Below, piece by piece: positions 48,059-59,126 of a stretch of DNA of 64,000 nt (the stretch's first letter is position 1; the number at the start of each line of letters is the position of its first letter). The notes beneath the pieces were generated by a model. The model saw only the letters and a list, made by a program, of their open reading frames with translations. It had not been told where the DNA came from and ran no database searches. This DNA is from Microvelia longipes (Eukaryota; Arthropoda; Insecta; Hemiptera; Veliidae). The position numbers and the translations under genes are program-made. The stretch spans positions 25,158,861 through 25,222,860 of the forward strand of contig JACMZG010000008.1 of NCBI GenBank assembly GCA_018340805.1. Direction: 5' to 3'.

Positions 48059-49655
48059 GGTTATCTTCCACTACTTCCTCTGCATAATCATTTTTTAACA
48101 TATCTGAAATAAAGTTAATATATTCAGTTTTGAACTTCTCGTCTTTGAAACGTCTTTTTAAGGAGTACAGTCTTTTTTCTGCTAACACTCTGTTTTCTGG
48201 CAATACTACAGCCTTATTCTTTAGCGGTAATGGCATCTGATATCTAGAATCTTCTCTCTGTATAAGACCTTCTTCAACTTGTTTAATAAATTCTTTATCC
48301 CTGATAGACAACCCTAAACCTGATTCTGCACACCTTGGAGATTCTTCCAACTGAAAAATATTCAATATCTCTTTTACAGATACCTGCCTAGCTTTAGACT
48401 GTACATATGATCTTAATGCCTTTGGTTTTGGGCCTATGATGCCCCATCCGAGAGATGACCTTACAGCATATGGTTCATGATCCTGACCTCTTACAACTTT
48501 AAGAGGGCATAAAGCCTGTGGGCAGTTATTACCTAGCAATATTTTAACTTCCTTGTCTTCTAACAACGGATAAATAAACTCGGCTATTCCTTGTAAATGG
48601 TCATAGTAATTCGCAAGATCCGCGGTAGGAATTTCGCCTGGAGTGCTTGGAATTGCCTCTCTTACATATGTATTCGCAGGAATATAAATTTCCTTTTTAC
48701 CGTCAAAACTGGTAACAACTAACCCTGAAATCCTTTCTGAGTCTTCATAAGACCTATGATGAATCGTGCTGAGCTCTAACTTGGTGATAATGCCATTGCA
48801 CCCTATTTCCTCTTTTAGGCTCTGAGAAAGAAAACACATGTTGCTTCCGTCATCTAATAACGCATATGTTAAAATCTTCCTATTGGGGTTGCTAATATGG
48901 TGTACAAACACAGGCAAAATAAAGGATGTAGTTTCAGATACATCCGTAGCTACTTTCCTTGAAGACGCATGGTCTCCGTCGGTATTTTTACTTGCGTTGG
49001 ATGCATCTGAACTCCCTCCTCCGGCCGTATTTGAACATTGCATAGCTCTGGGCAACCCATGAAGACAAGTTGGGTGTCTTTTATTACAGCCCTCTACGGT
49101 GCACAAAGCCCTCCGCCTACAGAGCTTTGATTTATGGCCCCGGGTCAAACAGCCAAAACAAAGATTATGATCGTAAATAAATTTAAATATTAACTCTGGT
49201 GATGATTTGACTAAGTTTCCACACATTGCTAGTTCATGATTACCTTTGCAAAACAAACACTGTACGTTATGAGAAATCTTAGTCGTACTTGAATGGCTCG
49301 CACTTTCATTTGACGTCACAACGTTACGACAACCTTTAGCAGATGGAATCCTTTTATCGTAAGGGGTGAACTTACCTTTAGTATCCTTTGACCAACTTGA
49401 ACCCCCACCTAAAGAATTGCTAATCGAGTAAACAGGGTGATTTATAGCTTTCGCTATACTGGAAACATACTTAGCCAAATCCTCTATGGTCTCCCTGTTA
49501 CCCATGTTTTCTATACTTTTAACCCAACCATTTAAGTACTTTATAGGCAAGCGAGCAACCATTTTTTTAAGATAAAGCTTAGAGCTCATTTCCCGCTTAG
49601 ATTCTTCCGAAAGAATACTACTAGCCGATTGCAAAGCTTCCGCGAATTCTAGCAA
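48006..49655 (-). CDS. gag-pol: BEL/Pao gag C-terminus, zinc knuckles, protease and RT start
   Basis: A 549-residue frame. Residues 133-145 (CLFCKGNHELAMC) and 166-179 (CFGCLTRGHKSKLC) are CCHC-type zinc knuckles that bind the genomic RNA, and a further Cys/His cluster follows (CTVEGCNKRHPTCLHG). The protease motif ALLDDGSNMCFL has its active Asp at 268-269 (DUF1758-like). The end (LPENRVLAEKRLYSLKRRF...WYLPHHGV) is the upstream part of RT, which continues in the next frame. The apparent start is TTG, not a true start: the frame is the middle of gag-pol, cut off from the upstream frame by two one-base losses in G runs near 49657-49673. No other damage is evident. Confidence 0.9.
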   Translation of the reverse strand: MLEFAEALQSASSILSEESKREMSSKLYLKKMVARLPIKYLNGWVKSIENMGNRETIEDLAKYVSSIAKAINHPVYSISNSLGGGSSWSKDTKGKFTPYDKRIPSAKGCRNVVTSNESASHSSTTKISHNVQCLFCKGNHELAMCGNLVKSSPELIFKFIYDHNLCFGCLTRGHKSKLCRRRALCTVEGCNKRHPTCLHGLPRAMQCSNTAGGGSSDASNASKNTDGDHASSRKVATDVSETTSFILPVFVHHISNPNRKILTYALLDDGSNMCFLSQSLKEEIGCNGIITKLELSTIHHRSYEDSERISGLVVTSFDGKKEIYIPANTYVREAIPSTPGEIPTADLANYYDHLQGIAEFIYPLLEDKEVKILLGNNCPQALCPLKVVRGQDHEPYAVRSSLGWGIIGPKPKALRSYVQSKARQVSVKEILNIFQLEESPRCAESGLGLSIRDKEFIKQVEEGLIQREDSRYQMPLPLKNKAVVLPENRVLAEKRLYSLKRRFKDEKFKTEYINFISDMLKNDYAEEVVEDNHETGKLWYLPHHGVLSP

Positions 49656-49668
49656 CCCTTTCCATCAT

Positions 49669-50193
49669 TTACCCAAATATCGGACCGTTGATTAGTTTAT
49701 TTGTCCATGCCTCGGTAATAGCAGCTGCATTACCAAACCTTCTTTCTAACATAGCTACACTTTCTTTATAGTTAAGGCCAAAATTTTCTTGAAATACTTT
49801 GAGGGCCTCCCCTTCTAAAAATCTCGATAGAAAAATTCTTTTTTCCGCGTCGGGGAGGATGCCATCTTCTAAATGTAATTTTATTTGGTCTCTAAATATT
49901 GGGTACTTTACGCTTTCCCCGTTAAATTTGAAGGGTACCAAAGAATTTAAAAGCTGTATCTTTGACATTAACGTCATTGGGTTAACTATCGAAAGTGGAG
50001 CTATGTTACTACCTGTGTTATGTCTACTGCTGTCATGTTCTACTGGTAGGCTTGATGGTGTTTCATTTCTCATTGCCTGATGATGATCTGGTAGCACGGA
50101 TAACAACTGTTCGGATAGCACAGGTGCCGACGGTACGGGTAGCACGGGTACTGACGGTTCGGGTAGCGCGGGTGCTGACGGTTCGGGTAGCAC
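49669..50193 (-). CDS. gag: BEL/Pao gag, proline-rich linker and DUF1759-like capsid region
   Basis: A 174-residue frame. Residues 1-32 are tandem Pro-rich repeats (LPEPSAPA-like), encoded by a 24 bp minisatellite. From about residue 73 comes the capsid-like region typical of BEL/Pao gag: FKFNGESVKYPIFRDQIKLH, EKRIFLSRFLEGEALKVFQ and YKESVAMLERRFG, fitting DUF1759. It ends at INGPIFG where a frame change meets the next frame. The Met at the start is in the repeat and unlikely to be a real start: the frame is the continuation of the upstream one. Confidence 0.85.
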   Translation of the reverse strand: MLPEPSAPALPEPSVPVLPVPSAPVLSEQLLSVLPDHHQAMRNETPSSLPVEHDSSRHNTGSNIAPLSIVNPMTLMSKIQLLNSLVPFKFNGESVKYPIFRDQIKLHLEDGILPDAEKRIFLSRFLEGEALKVFQENFGLNYKESVAMLERRFGNAAAITEAWTNKLINGPIFG

Positions 50194-50212
50194 GGGTACT
50201 GAACGATCAGGT
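50108..50212 (-). repeat. 24 bp minisatellite inside gag
   Basis: Four to five units of about 24 bp (CGGGTAGCACGGGTACTGAC-like on the plus strand) keep the reading frame and encode an eight-residue Pro-rich repeat. Confidence 0.8.
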
Positions 50213-50222
50213 AGGACAGGTA

Positions 50223-50993
50223 CTACCAGCTTTGACTTCGCTGGTACTGTTTGGGGAAGCTCGAAACTCGGAAAACGGTTTTATTTATTTGTATTTTAGA
50301 AGTAAACAATTCGCTGTCAGTCAATTTTAAAGGTTCTTCAACTTTAGGTTTACCTTTTATTACGCTAAGCACCGTATTAACCTCTTCCAAATCCACTTCT
50401 GGATCTTCCATTGCTTCTTGAATTAACTTAGCTTTCCTTTCTTTTAATTTTAGATCTCTTTCTTTAAATTCTAACTCTAGTTTTAATTTAAGCACCTCGT
50501 CTTGCTCCTGTTTTAGCTCCTCCTCTAGCTCTAGAGCCTCAATTTTCGTGAGCAATCTAAGAGTAGTGCTGTTTGTTTTTAGTGATCTTTTGGAACTGCA
50601 GGACCTAATTGAACTTTCCTTACTCCCTTTTACGTCTTCAACATTAAGAGAAATAACGCACGAATCGATAAAATTATCGAGATTCTCTATGGTTTTTTCG
50701 ATCTCGGAAATATACGAGGGGTCAACATGATCTTTGTGCTCTTCGCTTAACTTAGCTGTGCCCACCTTAAGCTCCCGGTGCAAGAGTTTTAACTCACTTA
50801 AGGCAGTGCTCTTCATTAAGCAAGGAACATTTTCCTGTTGACATAAAATGTCTAACTCTGACATTTTAGCCCGGATGTTTTTCTTAATAGATTCGAGCGT
50901 TTTGTATAGTAACGAAAAAGCGTAAGCCTTACCCTTCTCTGTCATCTGTCTTGTCCTGATTTTTCTACCTTCCAAAGCACTTGAACTCGACAT
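50223..50993 (-). CDS. gag: BEL/Pao gag N-terminus, coiled coil
   Basis: A 256-residue frame starting at ATG 50993, only 28 bp inside the 5' LTR. Residues about 150-200 form a strongly charged coiled coil (LEEELKQEQDEVLKLKLELE, then FKERDLKLKERKAKL). The first 120 residues resemble the helical N-terminus common in BEL/Pao gag (a region that starts with a basic segment, RKIRTRQMTEKGKAY). It is probably the matrix-like or assembly part. The last 20 or so residues (RVSSFPKQYQRSQSW) are an out-of-phase reading: the Pro-rich continuation is one frame over, so a shift lies between about 50225 and 50285, near an A4 and a T4 run. An alternative start is Met-17. Confidence 0.8.
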   Translation of the reverse strand: MSSSSALEGRKIRTRQMTEKGKAYAFSLLYKTLESIKKNIRAKMSELDILCQQENVPCLMKSTALSELKLLHRELKVGTAKLSEEHKDHVDPSYISEIEKTIENLDNFIDSCVISLNVEDVKGSKESSIRSCSSKRSLKTNSTTLRLLTKIEALELEEELKQEQDEVLKLKLELEFKERDLKLKERKAKLIQEAMEDPEVDLEEVNTVLSVIKGKPKVEEPLKLTDSELFTSKIQINKTVFRVSSFPKQYQRSQSW

Positions 50994-51021
50994 CTTTGAA
51001 CTAGTGATAAAATATTGTTAC

Positions 51022-51267
51022 TGTCGCTGCCAGAATCGAAACTGTGATTCTGGTAGCTCGGAAACTTAAGGAACAAGTCGTTACTGAATAGAAAAATATA
51101 TACTTTTATTAACTATACTATAATACTATACTACTATACTATACGTAACAATATTTTAGTTCCATAATCTTTTTTTTACTAATTTGACATGACAAATAAC
51201 AATCAACGTTAAATGGGAAAAATACATTATAAAATAAACAAAAAACATTGTTGCCCTCGCGGCAACA
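51022..51267 (-). repeat. BEL/Pao 5' LTR (246 bp)
   Basis: The promoter-bearing copy in the sense direction. Minus-strand start TGTTGCC and end GCGACA. Poly(A) signal at 51105-51110. No obvious TATA box stands out from the AT-rich background. It shares both terminal hairpins with the other LTR. Confidence 0.95.
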
Positions 51268-51272
51268 ACACT
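51268..51272. repeat. Target-site duplication ACACT (right)
   Basis: Matches 44721-44725. Confidence 0.9.
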
Positions 51273-52427
51273 AGATTAATAAAAGAAACCCACAAAGGTA
51301 TTAAATACAGGTTGTAAGAGATTACACTTAAAAAGTGCATTAGGTATGGTATATTCTAATAAAAGGTGCACTACTCTCACCTTAAGCAGTAATAATAGGG
51401 GAAAATACAAAATGCTGGTCTAGAACTTTCGTTTTTTGATTTTAGTTTTATAAAAAGTTCACACAGTTATCGTGATCATAGATTAGATCGGACACTACGA
51501 TTTCGCTCTGCGAAACAATACAAAAAGATACTTACAACTTATTAAATTTATAAATACACTATCAATAATATAAAGAAAAATATATGCTACTTAAAAACAC
51601 CTATCACCTCCATAAACCCAACCTCGTAAGTTCGTTTTCCTTAAGAAATTCGGTAAACTTAAGACGAGTGATTTTATTTGGCCTATACCAGATCAAATAA
51701 GACAAAAAGACGTGATAAAAATATATAAAGTAATTTAATATGATTAATTAAACACCATTAAAAATTAAATTATAATTCAACTATTATTATCCAAAAACTC
51801 TATCGTAGATTGTAAGAAAGAAATAACAACAGTGGACAAGAAGTTTATTTTCTATAAGAATGTTACATACTAAGACGAAAAGCAAACTTCAATGACATCA
51901 AATAAACATAAAATTTGTCGTATTGATATGTATTCGCTACATGTATTCCCCTACATTACATTAAAAAGGAGTAAACTACATAATAACATAAGGACAACAC
52001 TATATAATAACATATATAAGGACACGTTTAATATAATAACAATTAACGTGTGACCTGAAGTTACTGCATTTTCTATTCTAACTGATAAAGATACCCCAAA
52101 AATATAAGCCTCAATTTGAGTACCCTAAAAAAGTAAAAACTTACAGAATATCGTAGATTCAACAATATAAGGCATACCTGAAACAAATATAAAATAATAA
52201 AATAAATTAATACAAAATAAATTAAAGTTAGCATAAAATTAATTAAATCGAAGCAATATATAAATTACATCAGATCAAACAGTTTTTTAAGACAAAAAAC
52301 ACCACATTTATTTAGTGAAAGTAACATATATAATTTTTAATATTTTCTAAAAAAGGAATCACGTTAAGTAAAACATATTTAGTCACATTAGTAAATTGAT
52401 GATTATTTAAGCAAAATAAATATTTGT
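51273..52427. other. AT-rich spacer, no gene recognised
   Basis: Right flank of the BEL/Pao element; no gene. Confidence 0.55.
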
Positions 52428-52830
52428 GCAACAAGGGATGGAAGAAACAAGTTAAAGCTCATGTTATGTTTCCTTCTAAAATGTAATGCAGAAGGTAATC
52501 TACAGCTCGTGTTCATGTTTCTTCCTTACAAATGCGTAATCTTACAGCTCATGTTCATGTTTCCTTCTAATTAATGCTCATCTTACAGCTCATGTTCATG
52601 TTTCCTTCAGAAATGCTGTAATGCTCTTCACATGTTCATCCTTCATCTTTCTAAAATGTAATGCTGAAGGTAATAACTTCATTAGCTCTCGAGTTGGACA
52701 GAATGAGAGAAATAAAGAAGAACTATGCCAAGGGAGATAAATAACATTGTGGCTACTAAGTTGCTTTTGTAAGAGATAATACGAGAGCAGAAATCACTTT
52801 GCCGGTTACATAATAAATTTTATCTACGTC
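52428..52830. mobile_element. Diverged relative of the 22.7 kb TIR element
   Basis: Starts GCAACAAGGGATG, shares AACTTCATTAGCTC and ends in GAGATAATACGA, followed by ATAAATTTTATCTACG, all in the same order as at 22736-22990. Here the left part is enlarged by four copies of a CAGCTCATGTTCATGTTTCC unit (52498-52620). The right inverted end is badly worn. Confidence 0.55.
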
Positions 52831-53000
52831 TAACCAACTAATTTAGATGTTAATCTGATAAATATATTTTGAAACCCAAAAAAGGTCACCATTTCCTGAA
52901 AATGTCGCGTTAATAACCTTAAATAACATTTGATTCGTATTTTTTTGCTTTTTCTCATCTACTATTGAAGAAATATAAGAAAATTAGAGAGCGTTCACCC

Positions 53001-53518
53001 AAAAAATCCTTTTTGTTATCCTCTTTTTCTCATCACATCGGGTTCGCTACTCCCATCCTTCCTACTACGGACTCGCTCGTCCTCAGAATATACAAGTCGT
53101 AAACTTTATACTGCAACACGCCTTTGGACTCGCTTTGCTCGTCCTCAGATAATAAGCATATTGATTTTATTCCCAACGGTCACCCATCCAGGCACTGAAC
53201 AGGCTCAATGCTGCTTAACTTTTATAATCCTACAAAAATCATAGATATACTTGTCGTATTAAAACGAAACTAGGTGTACTTATGTATTTCGTGAAAGTAT
53301 ACTCTGGTATTAAATTTCAACTTAATTGGAACACTTTTCGATTTTTTAAAAATAAAAAAAACGTATACAAGTCAATTCAATAAAAATTAAACTAATGCTG
53401 ATAATGATATAAAGTCTCAAAACAACACTGAAACGGAAAAAACGGTACTACCCGGTTTCGGATTTCTCAGCAATCACAATAATTTTTCTATATACCTACG
53501 GAATAAATGAGGAAAAGT
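53001..53518 (-). repeat. Composite 5S-type repeat with the best 5S match
   Basis: On the minus strand the 5S-like part (53170-53260) reads AAAAGTTAAGCAGCATTGAG, CCTGTTCAGTGCCTGGATGG and GTGACCGTTGGGAAT, closely following the A box to C box of animal 5S rRNA. Three tail hairpins are seen (53126-53144, 53069-53082 shortened, 53041-53058). The head is present (CTCATTTATTCCGTAGG...) but the middle is deleted. Tail: GATGTGATGAGAAAAAG. Confidence 0.8.
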
Positions 53519-54952
53519 AATAAATATAGTGTATTGCACGTTTTATTTAAAGATAAAAAAATAATAAAAATATAACGTTAAACGTAGCAAGATCAAAGAT
53601 TTACTACTTCAGGCGTTGGATAATCGTAAAATCTTCAGGATGATCGAAAAGGCTGCAAGTACTATATATCATTAAATTTTTCGTAAAATTTTAATAGTTT
53701 ACTGTAAGTTAAACAAACAATTTATACTTCAACTAATACTACAAATATATTCAAATTTGTAATAGAATTTGCAATAGAATTTGCAATAGAATTTGTAATA
53801 AATGTATGGTTATGGTTATGAATGACGAAAAAGCACACAACATACTTGACAAATAATATTAAAACATCACTTTTTTATACGCTTCTTTATTAGTATTATT
53901 GTATTTCTCAAACCATTAATAAAAAACTAGGCAAACCACACAATGTATTACAGATGTAAAATATATTTAACAAAACTGTCTTTTATATATTTACTGACCG
54001 CAAATATTAATTAAACTTTCGTAAGATAAAAGGTGGTACATAAAACATCCAGGGAAAAGATCATTTCGAAACACTTAGCAATATTATAGTAATAAAGTTA
54101 TATTTATTTAAAGACAAATAAAATAGTAAATAACTAAAAGTAAAGTAAAAAGGAAATAATAGAATTTTTTTTAATTAGTTTGTTGAGTACATTTAGAAAT
54201 ATTTAATAGATAATGATAAAAAGTTTGAAATAAAGTAGTGTTTAATATCTGTCCGTAAGTTAGTTGTATAATTATGACAGGTAAAAAGGAATTTGTGTGA
54301 ACTATAGTTTGAGAAATCTAGAGTTCCTTTTAGCATTTGAAATATTGTTCAACTCCGAAAGTTTTTATAGTCAAAGTGTCAGGAAAATTCCCATAGCTTT
54401 CCAACACTTTATCTTTTAAAAAATAGTCTCTCATGAAAATGTTCAGACAACTTTTAGAGTTTAAGGTAAAAAAAAGACGTAATGCTACAAATAAAATGTG
54501 TATGCGGTATTCATATAAGAGTATTTAAGCAAATTACCCTACCGGGTATTAAACCTCCCGGCGAAAAAGCTAATTTATATTTACTGATGTAGAGTACCAA
54601 AGTTTTGGCAAGTGAAGTTGACGTAAGTAAGACTTATAGAGTAAGACCTATTAATGGATTACTGAAAACGGGAATAAGAATAAAAAGCCGTTTAGACAAT
54701 GATATCTTTATTTTTCAACAATAGACCAGAGAATGGTTTATTTAAACTATTTAACTGTTCACAAATAAGACTGTAAGTTCATAAATTAAGACTGCATTTA
54801 AACTGATACAGATGCAAGTGCAACGTAAAGAAAATATGGAAGGAGATGAATATGTAATCGGCTAATTAGTGAAATTTGCAGATGAACGAACATTATCATT
54901 ATGAAAATAAAACTTATTAGGTTGTTCCGATGACGGAAGTTGAGAAGGGAGT
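53519..54952. other. AT-rich spacer, no gene recognised
   Basis: No gene; near 53760-53795 GAATTTGCAATA repeats three times. Confidence 0.5.
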
Positions 54953-54966
54953 GGGGGGGGGGGGGG
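54953..54966. repeat. G14 homopolymer
   Basis: Fourteen G in a row in an otherwise AT-rich region. Confidence 0.9.
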
Positions 54967-55020
54967 TGATTAATTTAAATTATTGTCTTCCTGAAACCAA
55001 AAATAAATGTCTAAAAAAGG

Positions 55021-55031
55021 TTATATATATA

Positions 55032-55116
<85 letters not shown>

Positions 55117-55134
55117 GTATGTATGTATGTATGT
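55021..55134. repeat. (TA)n / (TATG)n microsatellite
   Basis: TA run ending in TGTA units. Confidence 0.95.
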
Positions 55135-57202
55135 ATATCTCTATATGGTTCCGTGGTCCCACAGAACCATTTTAACTGCGGCGAGTTAAACAGGCCCGCT
55201 GATGGGAAGAACCTCGAAGTAGCCTATTAATGGTAGTAGGTACTTTAAAACGATTGGAATCGGTTTTAGCTCAATCGGACCATTCTTAGTAGGGTTATTT
55301 TCAAATAACTTAATTATGACGTCATCACAAATAAATAAAACAAAATAAAATAAGTTAGATGTTAGATAAATCTTCTTTAGTTGCATAGAGTAAAAAATTC
55401 AGGAATACTTAATGTCTTTTTTTACTTGCCTTAATCCTATATTATTTAAGACTCTTTTGATTTGTTAAAACTTATATCTATCTTGATCCTCTGAATTAGA
55501 TGAAGTAGATATTTAAGTAGTTAACCTCCGAACTTAACAAAGTAGTTGATTTGAGCTTTTTACTAAATGCAACTAAAAACTTTATACGCCTTGGTCTCAA
55601 AAATAACTTATTGCCTAAAACTTTTTAAGATAATGACAATGATAAATATAAATCAGAGCGGGCCAGGTAAAGAAATAATTGAAATAGGCAAAGTAAAGAA
55701 AGAAGATAATCAGAAAATTTAAATAATTGATCTTTTCTAGATATACAAGTCAGTTCTATAAAAAAATTAGGACAAATAAGAGATATTAGTGGACTAGGGT
55801 AATGGGCTGAAGAACCAGCATAATTTAGCGAAAAGAATTAGGAAGAATAATAACAAGACTAAAAATGCTCCCCAGCACTACCATATTAAATTAGGTTGCC
55901 ATAGCAGCATACTAACTTTATAAGAACAGCTACATAAGTATATTTATTGCACTCAAGGAATATAATGAAAAAACAGAAGTAATGTCATTTGTTTATCAAT
56001 TAACTGTTTTAGTAACAGGTCAGTTTCATGATCTAAAACCTGACCAAGAAATTTAAAATTCACTAAAACCGGTGGAAAAATGAAAACACTGTTTTGTGTA
56101 TAATCTTAAATACCTCTGAGCTCTTTCAAATTCAGTACAGTTTAAATTAAAAAAGAAAAACAGAACAGATTATTAATGACACTTTGTGTATTTTAATTGT
56201 TTTACAGACGGTACAGAGGAAATAAAAATATGTAAAACAATGTTGAAAGCTTTCATTTGATAATGAACTGAACTAACCAGCGCTGTCCTTCATATTTTCT
56301 AACGAGTTGATCAGTATCTATTAAATTCTATTAAATATGTGAGTATCACATGTTTTACTATTGCAATGCTATCCTGTCTCCTAGGAGACAGGAAAGCAAA
56401 ATAATTAACGTATAAAAATGTTAAATACATCTTAGATGATTTCTTTTGGACTAAATATTCTGCTCAGCAATTTATCTTGACTTGCACTTTATTATTTGTG
56501 AATTAGTGCATAAAATTAAAAATAATTTAACTTCACGGTAAATAATAAGTTTATCAAACTGAGTTTTCTTTTATTTTAAGAATGTACAATTATTTGGTAA
56601 CACATGTACCCTTGAATCTAATTTGGAGTGAAATTGACGTTTTTCAATTAAGGGATTGTAATATTTAATCTAGTTTATCCTTAAATGTATAATCAAATTA
56701 TACGATAATGTATAAATATGATAGAACTTCATAAATAGAAAAAGAATGTTGTAATAAAAAGTAATAAATAATTGAAGTTTGAAAAATCAAGTAGATATAA
56801 AAGAATAATTCGATAAAAATATTAAGAATAGTAATACCTTTAACGGATCTATGTCAATGAATTGGTATTCTTAAAGATCGAAAAGAGGTCATGTGACACT
56901 AAATAGGAAACAAGAATTTAATATAAATCAAATGCAACATTAACTCTACAAATGGTAAGATACAGATTTACTTTCTGGAGGTGACATCAGTTACATCTGT
57001 AACATTACTATTTAAGATCAAAAAAAAAAAGAAGATAGATGTTGACACGATCTCATCATACAGATCTTAGCGCCTTAAAAAAAAACTAGAAGAATTCTTG
57101 AGAAACAATTTAAGTTAATGAATATAGAAATCAATCACAAATATATAAATTGCTAAATAGGTTAATTCAAACATTAAAACAGATGAATATTTAACAATAA
57201 AA
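55135..57202. other. AT-rich spacer, no gene recognised
   Basis: A GC-richer stretch directly after the TA run (55148-55220) may be a repeat end but is not recognised. No gene. Confidence 0.45.
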
Positions 57203-57318
57203 AATACTCAGGAGGTCTTAAAAAGAACGGATAGGTTCGGTGTCGTCCCGGTTTCGGATTTTTTTGCAAACACAATACTTTTCCTATATACCTACGGTAT
57301 AAGTAGGGAAAAGCAAAC
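57203..57318 (-). repeat. Composite 5S-type repeat, head fragment
   Basis: Minus strand: ACTTATACCGTAGGTATATA, GTATTGTGTTTGC, CCGAAACCGGGACGAC. Only the head is present. Confidence 0.7.
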
Positions 57319-58779
57319 AATTGTAAAGAATTATTTCATTTTCTCGTTCATAATAAATTTTAGTGAGTTCCCCCCCCCCTCCTAAAATATCAACCCCCTT
57401 CATGACCCCAACCTCTTAAGCTTATTTTTTCTTGGAAAATTCGCTAAAAAACATAATGCTTCCCATGACGAACTCACAAATATTCTTTTCATAAATGATA
57501 AAGAAGTACTATAGTCACATTATACATTTTGCTTTATCGTAACTTCACGAATCACACATAAAATTTGCCAAAAATATGTTCTTTATATACTATTATATTT
57601 TATTAATATATTTCCTAAGTCGTGTTTCACGATATATGACCAACCTTCCGCAACATTACAAAAACCTGCGAATAATTCAAGATGTACTCATAAAAACAAA
57701 AGTTATATCTTAACTTTAAAATAACTAATCAAGGAAGAGAAGAAAAGTTATAAACTATTATTTCTTAACTATTATTTTACCATTATCAATAAATTGATGA
57801 GTTTTATGAGTTATTTCTGACCTTGCTTTTTGTTCATAGTTTCCTCAACAGTTCAATCATTTCAAAATAAAGTTTTTCCAACCACTAAAAGATTTGTATC
57901 CTTCAAATAATTTTTTAAGTTCAATTATTTTTCTTTAAAAAACTTTAACTTTTCTTAAAAAAAAGAACAAAAGGTGATATGATTAAACAAGTCAATGATT
58001 GAATAAAAAACCAATTTCCTATACTACAATTTATCAGTTCTAATAATTTCTTCAATTTTTGCCACTTTATCGTCCGTTGTACAAAATAAACAACACTTTT
58101 TCAATTATAAATTCAAGAGTGTGTCTTTATAGTGGAACATCGAATTCGAAACAAACTAGTAAACTATAATTAGCCACTTGCTTTAACAAACATATTAAAA
58201 AATAAATTAAGAAATAATGAAAAATAAGATCGCTAATGCTATAAGATAACCTTTATAATACATTTTTGTATTTTATTTTCATTCCTGTTTAATTCATTAA
58301 AATTTTAAATTAATATCATAACTATAATGGTTAATTATAAGCCTAAAGAAAATCTATAACAAGCTAAGTTTCTGAGAAATGTAATTTAAGATGAAAGAGC
58401 AACCTTTACCTTTACACAAATCATTTGAATTATAATTTAAGATGCATATAATTGAAACATATTTCAGGATTAAAGTGCGGAAAAGGTTAAAAAAACGAAA
58501 CAGCGAATATATTAAGTATCAACCGCAAGTGGCGAAAAAAAGCCAAGTCATTCAACCTTAACAGTGATATTGAGTTACATACTTTTGCATAGTTAAAGTA
58601 AAAAAATATTTAAAACATTTATATTTACTAAAGTTATAAATAACAAAGTAAAAATAAAATAAATAAAATAAAAAATAAATAACCTATGTCAAATAAATCA
58701 TAAATTAAATACAATAATAATAAAATGTATTGTTAAAAATTATTATTTATACAAAACGAGTAAGGGAAATCTCGCAAAT
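57319..58779. other. AT-rich spacer, no gene recognised
   Basis: Contains a C10 run (57370-57379). No gene. Confidence 0.5.
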
Positions 58780-59040
58780 TTTCTTCACCTCTTCATCCTC
58801 ATCTTGAACCTCCACTTCGGACTTGCTTTGTTCATTGTTACATAAAAAAGATTTTACATACTGCGAAAAATAGATAGTTTAATTTTTACTGTAGTTTGTC
58901 ATCGAATTGAAAAAAGTAAATAATTCGGTTTATTCCCAGAGACCACCTACACACGTACTGACCAACATTGCTTGATAGTGCTTTACAGCAATGATTCGAC
59001 ACAAACCATGGATTTAATAGTAACATTGATATGAAACCTT
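58780..59040 (-). repeat. Composite 5S-type repeat, decayed 3' half
   Basis: The 5S-like part is still readable on the minus strand (TTGGTCAGTACG, GGTGGTCTCTGGGAAT, about 58942-58990). The hairpin modules are degraded (a CGGACTTGC phrase near 58817-58825 on the plus strand). Confidence 0.5.
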
Positions 59041-59082
59041 CCAACTTTGTTGATAAAATAAAGAAATTCTGGCGCAGTCATC

Positions 59083-59126
59083 AGACCCTACTGATCAAAA
59101 TATATATATTTTGATCAGTAGGGTCT
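59083..59126. repeat. 44 bp perfect palindrome
   Basis: AGACCCTACTGATCAAAATA and its exact inverse meet at a central TATA with no spacer, 22 bp per arm. Confidence 0.95.

Larger units (their letters stand above)
44726..51267 (-). mobile_element. Complete BEL/Pao LTR retrotransposon
   Basis: A 6.5 kb element on the minus strand with LTRs of 246 and 250 bp (TG...CA ends), a 5 bp duplication ACACT, gag with coiled coil and DUF1759-like capsid region, zinc knuckles, a protease, RT-RNase H, and an integrase ending in a DUF5641-like segment. The domain order is that of BEL/Pao. The LTRs differ only by a 3 bp and a 1 bp indel, so insertion is very recent or the copies are homogenised. Gag-pol, normally a single frame in this group, is spread over four frames, with breaks near homopolymers. 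No env-like frame is present. Confidence 0.95.

Noticed and set aside
44726..51267. Endogenous retrovirus with env
   Set aside because: No frame for an envelope protein lies between the end of pol (45047) and the 3' LTR; only about 70 bp remains.
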